From Acipenser ruthenus (Eukaryota; Chordata; Actinopteri; Acipenseriformes; Acipenseridae), in contig NC_081209.1 in assembly GCF_902713425.1 (NCBI RefSeq), forward strand, positions 8,194,897 through 8,258,896: a stretch of 64,000 nt of DNA, read 5' to 3'. Below the pieces are notes generated by a model. The model did not search any database, was not told the origin of the DNA, and saw only the letters and a list, made by a program, of their open reading frames with translations. Position 1 is the first letter of the stretch; every line of letters starts with the position of its first letter. Made by a program: the position numbers and the translations under genes. This document shows, piece after piece, positions 59,381 through 64,000 of this stretch.

Positions 59381-59453
59381 GCCCGGATAGCTCAGTCGGT
59401 AGAGCATCAGACTTTTAATCTGAGGGTCCAGGGTTCAAGTCCCTGTTCGGGCG
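59381..59453 (+). tRNA. tRNA-Lys(TTT), unit 11
   Basis: Perfect cloverleaf. Confidence 0.97.
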
Positions 59454-59652
59454 GAGGATTTTTTAAATAACGTTTTAATAAAACGATAGTTATTGGGCTA
59501 AACACAATGTTGTATTGTTTATATTGCCTATAACCACTGTTGCTTGTTCAAATTAATTTACCAAACACTGTGTGGCGTTGCTACTCCTAAAACATGTAGT
59601 CGAACATCTTCTTTTCAAGCAACACCATGCCACAAAAAAAATAGTAAAACTC

Positions 59653-59724
59653 AGGTCCCACCGAGATTTGAACTCGGATCGCTGGATTCAGAGTCCAGAG
59701 TGCTAACCATTACACCATGGAACC
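59653..59724 (-). tRNA. tRNA-Gln(CTG), unit 11
   Basis: Perfect cloverleaf. Confidence 0.96.
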
Positions 59725-59734
59725 GCAGGGGTAG

Positions 59735-59760
59735 ACCTGGGAGGTGGACCTGGGAGGTGG
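59735..59760. repeat. 13-bp repeat, two copies (unit 11)
   Basis: Two tandem copies. Confidence 0.9.
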
Positions 59761-60504
59761 ATGGGTTGTCAGCTGTCAAATGCCCCCGCTGACGACCCCT
59801 GGAGCGCAAGGCGTTATCCTCATCTGCAGACAACCGTTTAACAGCATGCCATAACAATGACTTTCAAACAAGGCATCAACAACACTATTAAACATATTGC
59901 ATTTTACGCGTATTTTATACAACAATCGCAAAAACCACACTGTGACAGAAATAAACTTTTCCTGCTTTCGAAGCGACAGTCTGCAATTATATTTGAATAA
60001 TCCCGTTTTTTTTCGGCAAATATGGTGCAGACGCAATTAAATACTTGGTTAGGATACAGACCCAGCACATTCCCCTTGGAGATGTAGTCGCGCATCGCAA
60101 GCCAATATACGCAATGTTGTATTGTGTATATTGCCTATAACCATTGTTGCTTGTTCAAATTAATTTACCAAACACTGTGTGGCGTTGCTGCTCCTAAAAC
60201 ATGTAGTGGAACATTTTCTTTTCAAACAGCACCATGCCCACTCCAAAACAAAAGTTGTATACCAAGTTCATGGACATCTAATATTAATTACAGGAATGCC
60301 TTTTCTGTCAAGGTTGAACCAACGAAAACGGAACTGCTCCCTGGCCCTGAGCAACGACGGACCCTGAATCATACTAAAGTGGCACATGACGAAATGAATC
60401 GGAGCGGTCCATTTTTAATAGTTCAAGCACTACTCTTCAAATTCTGCCAAACCAGCAGCGCTCAGTTTGTTGTTGGGTACGTTGTTTGCTTCCTGACCCA
60501 CGCA

Positions 60505-60595
60505 GGCTCTGTGGCGCAATGGATAGCGCGTTGGACTTCTAGTCAAACACTGAGGTGTGATTCAAAGGTTGTGGGTTCGAGTCCCACCAGAGTCG
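60505..60595 (+). tRNA. tRNA-Arg(TCT) with intron, unit 12
   Basis: Intact; CAACGACGG upstream variant. Confidence 0.96.
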
Positions 60596-60699
60596 TTGTT
60601 TTAGGCTAGCTGTAGGACTTCAAATATTAGGTGTGTAAAACCAGAGCCTGCGCATCCATTTCGTTCTTTTTCTAAGTCAACTCTAAAGACAAACAGTAC

Positions 60700-60768
60700 G
60701 GTTCACCGGCACTTGATCTCGGATCACTGGATTCAAAAACCAGAGTGCTAACCATTCACCATGCAACC
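60700..60768 (-). pseudogene. Gln-like tRNA pseudogene, anticodon TTG, unit 12
   Basis: Class B version. Confidence 0.8.
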
Positions 60769-61034
60769 TCCCATACTGGGCCACCATGCAGGGACCCACT
60801 CAACATTTCGCTTTTGTGGAAAAGGTTTCTCATATTTCATAATCGCTTAAACTATCCGGTGTTGCAAGTGCTGAAACCACACCTGACGCTGCAGGTTTCT
60901 TGCTATTGTTTAAACCGCATGCGCACTGGCATATAATCGCGCACCGTAGGACTGGGTTGACAGCTTCTACACCCGCACTGTGAACAGATCCTCCGTGTTT
61001 CATCCAGTTTGATACTGTGGAGCAACTCAGACAG

Positions 61035-61116
61035 GACGAGGTGACCGAGTGGTTGAGCAGATGGACTGCTAATCCGTTGTGCTCTGCACGCGTGGGTTCG
61101 AATCCTGTCCTCATCG
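61035..61116 (+). tRNA. tRNA-Ser(GCT), full length but weakened, unit 12
   Basis: Same body as unit 5. Confidence 0.6.
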
Positions 61117-61998
61117 CAAGTTTGATTGACTTTTTTCGTTGTCTCTTATCTTTTCACTAAAGTGTTTGTATGTGAGCAGATGATTATATTTGGCTGCGTT
61201 TCGGATATCCTCCTCCAGTAACAACATGAGACACAAACGCAGCCTAAACGTTTGTGTTGCATGTGCTACAGTAACAACAGGCACAGTGCCTGCAATCCTA
61301 TTTGAATAATCCCGTTTTTTTTCGGCAAATATGATGCAGATGCGAGTAAATAATTGGGTACGATACAGATGAAGCACATTCCTATTGGAGATATAGTTGC
61401 GCATCGAAAGAGGCGATGACGATACACGGCTGAAAAAGCATTTGTTTCCCGGTTCTTTCAAACACGCAGCCCTACGCGTGTGAGGCACCTATACATGATT
61501 TCCCCTCAAGTATGCAGCACTTACGATACATGCAAGCAAACATTGTTTTCAGTGTTTCGAAATGAGTTCATGTTGAAACGTCTTACCGTTTTTAGCTTAA
61601 ATCGTTGGTGACATGATTACATTCTGACGTAAACCTGCGCACGGCTTTAAACACGTACACGCTGTTTTTTCTGTTTATGGCTGGTGGCGTATAAATAAAA
61701 AGAATGGTAAAAGGCTAATGTGTCAGACTTTAGGTGAATATAAGTTTTTTAATACTAACTGAGCCACGACAAAAGGGCCCCCCTCGCTGCCCTGGGCCCT
61801 ATGCAATTGCTTGGGCTGCGTGTGCCTAAACCCGCTACTGTCTATTCGTAATTGTTCAAATACAAGTAATACTATCTCCAGTTTAGATTGTGCCGGACCA
61901 TGAGACTCTCATTTTCTAAATCTTCTGTATTCGATTCGACTGGGTATGGATTTTAACGTATTACATGTTAATGTATTAAATTATCTGTTTTGCACTGA

Positions 61999-62071
61999 GC
62001 CCGGATAGCTCAGTCGGTAGAGCATCAGACTTTTAATCTGAGGGTCCAGGGTTCAAGTCCCTGTTCGGGCG
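61999..62071 (+). tRNA. tRNA-Lys(TTT), unit 12
   Basis: Perfect cloverleaf. Confidence 0.97.
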
Positions 62072-62270
62072 GAGGATTTTTTAAATAACGTTTTAATAAA
62101 ACGATAGTTATTGGGCTAAACACAATGTTGTATTGTTTATATTGCCTATAACCACTGTTGCTTGTTCAAATTAATTTACCAAACACTGTGTGGCGTTGCT
62201 ACTCCTAAAACATGTAGTCGAACATCTTCTTTTCAAGCAACACCATGCCACAAAAAAAATAGTAAAACTC

Positions 62271-62342
62271 AGGTCCCACCGAGATTTGAACTCGGATCGC
62301 TGGATTCAGAGTCCAGAGTGCTAACCATTACACCATGGAACC
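62271..62342 (-). tRNA. tRNA-Gln(CTG), unit 12
   Basis: Perfect cloverleaf. Confidence 0.96.
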
Positions 62343-62352
62343 GCAGGGGCAG

Positions 62353-62391
62353 ACCTGGGAGGTGGACCTGGTAGGTGGACCTGGGAGGTGG
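62353..62391. repeat. 13-bp repeat, three copies (unit 12)
   Basis: Three copies, the middle one with one substitution. Confidence 0.9.
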
Positions 62392-63135
62392 ATGGGTTGT
62401 CAGCTGTCAAATGCCCCCGCTGACGACCCCTGGAGCGCAAGGCGTTATCCTCATCTGCAGACAACCGTTTAACAGCATGCCATAACAATGACTTTCAAAC
62501 AAGGCATCAACAACACTATTAAACATATTGCATTTTACGCGTATTTTATACAACAATCGCAAAAACCACACTGTGACAGAAATAAACTTTTCCTGCTTTC
62601 GAAGCGACAGTCTGCAATTATATTTGAATAATCCCGTTTTTTTTCGGCAAATATGGTGCAGACGCAAGTAAATACTTGGTTAGGATACAGACCCAGCACA
62701 TTCCCCTTGGAGATGTAGTCGCGCATCGCAAGCCAATATACGCAATGTTGTATTGTGTATATTGCCTATAACCATTGTTGCTTGTTCAAATTAATTTACC
62801 AAACACTGTGTGGCGTTGCTGCTCCTAAAACATGTAGTGGAACATTTTCTTTTCAAACAGCACCATGCCCACTCCAAAACAAAAGTTGTATACCAAGTTC
62901 ATGGACATCTAATATTAATTACAGGAATGCCTTTTCTGTCAAGGTTGAACCAACGAAAACGGAACTGCTCCCTGGCCCTGAGCAACGACGGACCCTGAAT
63001 CATACTAAAGTGGCACATGACGAAATGAATCGGAGCGGTCCATTTTTAATAGTTCAAGCACTACTCTTCAAATTCTGCCAAACCAGCAGCGCTCAGTTTG
63101 TTGTTGGGTACGTTGTTTGCTTCCTGACCCACGCA

Positions 63136-63226
63136 GGCTCTGTGGCGCAATGGATAGCGCGTTGGACTTCTAGTCAAACACTGAGGTGTGATTCAAAGGT
63201 TGTGGGTTCGAGTCCCACCAGAGTCG
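63136..63226 (+). tRNA. tRNA-Arg(TCT) with intron, unit 13
   Basis: Intact; CAACGACGG upstream variant. Confidence 0.96.
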
Positions 63227-63330
63227 TTGTTTTAGGCTAGCTGTAGGACTTCAAATATTAGGTGTGTAAAACCAGAGCCTGCGCATCCATTTCGTTCTTT
63301 TTCTAAGTCAACTCTAAAGACAAACAGTAC

Positions 63331-63399
63331 GGTTCACCGGCACTTGATCTCGGATCACTGGATTCAAAAACCAGAGTGCTAACCATTCACCATGCAACC
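63331..63399 (-). pseudogene. Gln-like tRNA pseudogene, anticodon TTG, unit 13
   Basis: Class B version. Confidence 0.8.
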
Positions 63400-63665
63400 T
63401 CCCATACTGGGCCACCATGCAGGGACCCACTCAACATTTCGCTTTTGTGGAAAAGGTTTCTCATATTTCATAATCGCTTAAACTATCCGGTGTTGCAAGT
63501 GCTGAAACCACACCTGACGCTGCAGGTTTCTTGCTATTGTTTAAACCGCATGCGCACTGGCATATAATCGCGCACCGTAGGACTGGGTTGACAGCTTCTA
63601 CACCCGCACTGTGAACAGATCCTCCGTGTTTCATCCAGTTTGATACTGTGGAGCAACTCAGACAG

Positions 63666-63747
63666 GACGAGGTGACCGAGTGGTTGAGCAGATGGACTGC
63701 TAATCCGTTGTGCTCTGCACGCGTGGGTTCGAATCCTGTCCTCATCG
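63666..63747 (+). tRNA. tRNA-Ser(GCT), full length but weakened, unit 13
   Basis: Same body as unit 5. Confidence 0.6.
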
Positions 63748-64000
63748 CAAGTTTGATTGACTTTTTTCGTTGTCTCTTATCTTTTCACTAAAGTGTTTGT
63801 ATGTGAGCAGATGATTATATTTGGCTGCGTTTCGGATATCCTCCTCCAGTAACAACATGAGACACAAACGCAGCCTAAACGTTTGTGTTGCATGTGCTAC
63901 AGTAACAACAGGCACAGTGCCTGCAATCCTATTTGAATAATCCCGTTTTTTTTCGGCAAATATGATGCAGATGCGAGTAAATAATTGGGTACGATACAGA

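Larger units (their letters stand above)
57887..60504 (+). repeat. unit 11, class B-long (2618 bp)
   Basis: Appears nearly identical to unit 10, including GACGCAATTAAA. Confidence 0.93.
60505..63135 (+). repeat. unit 12, class B-long (2631 bp)
   Basis: Three 13-bp repeats as in unit 6, but the middle copy has a base change (CTGGTAGG) and the block starts GGGGCAGACC, so the third copy may have arisen independently or diverged. Confidence 0.93.
37514..64000. repeat. tandem tRNA gene array, open at the window end
   Basis: Sequence from 37514 on is built from a small set of blocks that repeat nearly without change. Thirteen Arg genes at irregular spacing (1445, 1668-1683 or 2618-2631 bp) define the units. 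Differences between equivalent units are a handful of substitutions plus a 13-bp length polymorphism. Xenopus and zebrafish are known to carry tandem tRNA arrays, so the arrangement has precedents, but I do not recognise this unit. Confidence 0.95.
63136..64000 (+). repeat. unit 13, class B, cut by the window end
   Basis: Arg, the TTG pseudogene and Ser are present. The last bases (GCGAGTAAATAATTGGGTACGA) follow the B-long path, so a Lys gene is expected beyond the window. Confidence 0.9.

Noticed and set aside
37514-64000. CRISPR-like array suggested by regular repeats
   Set aside because: Repeat blocks are kilobases long and contain eukaryotic tRNA genes; there are no short repeat-spacer units and the genome is a vertebrate one.

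Overview
The window is vertebrate nuclear DNA, most probably from a ray-finned fish. It is AT-rich, carries long dinucleotide microsatellites, and has fish-type SINE and LINE fragments. It holds the first two coding exons of a smoothelin gene and a large cluster of eukaryotic tRNA genes with internal A/B boxes and T-run terminators. A non-teleost fish such as a sturgeon or paddlefish is a guess from the repeat style; the sequence does not prove it.

Region 1 (1 to about 27.6 kb) is the 5' part of a smoothelin-like gene (SMTN family) on the minus strand. Coding exon 1 is at 26565-26615 and coding exon 2 at 1091-1251, with an intron of about 25.3 kb between them. The intron contains microsatellites, two copies of a fish interspersed repeat, a tRNA-derived SINE, a 5'-truncated RTE-like LINE and a possible LTR fossil, but no other recognisable exon. 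Region 2 (27.6 to 33.6 kb) is intergenic. It holds a decayed LINE C-terminal fragment and a DNA transposon at 29483-31666. The transposon has terminal inverted repeats of about 150 bp, CACTA-like tips, a TAA target duplication and a two-exon transposase gene that is frameshifted and seems to have lost an internal block.

Region 3 (33.6 kb to the window end) is a tRNA gene cluster. A diverged leader (33.6-34.9 kb) has a decayed tRNA-Ser, an intact tRNA-Thr(AGT), tRNA-Gln(CTG) and tRNA-Lys(TTT). After a 2.6 kb interruption with an inverted repeat of about 140 bp near its ends, a tandem array starts near 37.5 kb and runs out of the window. I count 13 intron-containing tRNA-Arg(TCT) genes, which divide it into 12 complete units and one cut unit. 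Unit lengths are about 1445, 1668-1683 and 2618-2631 bp. Units mix an Arg gene, a decayed Gln-like gene, a full or truncated Ser(GCT) gene, and optionally Lys(TTT) and Gln(CTG), on both strands. The cluster totals about 41 full-length tRNA-like genes and 18 decayed or truncated ones.

The unit classes look like alternative deletion products of one ancestral gene order, spread by unequal exchange and partly homogenised. A set of four units (41160-49536) recurs in the same order immediately after it (49537-57886). Almost every open reading frame in the array is a translation of tRNA genes and spacers, not a protein gene.
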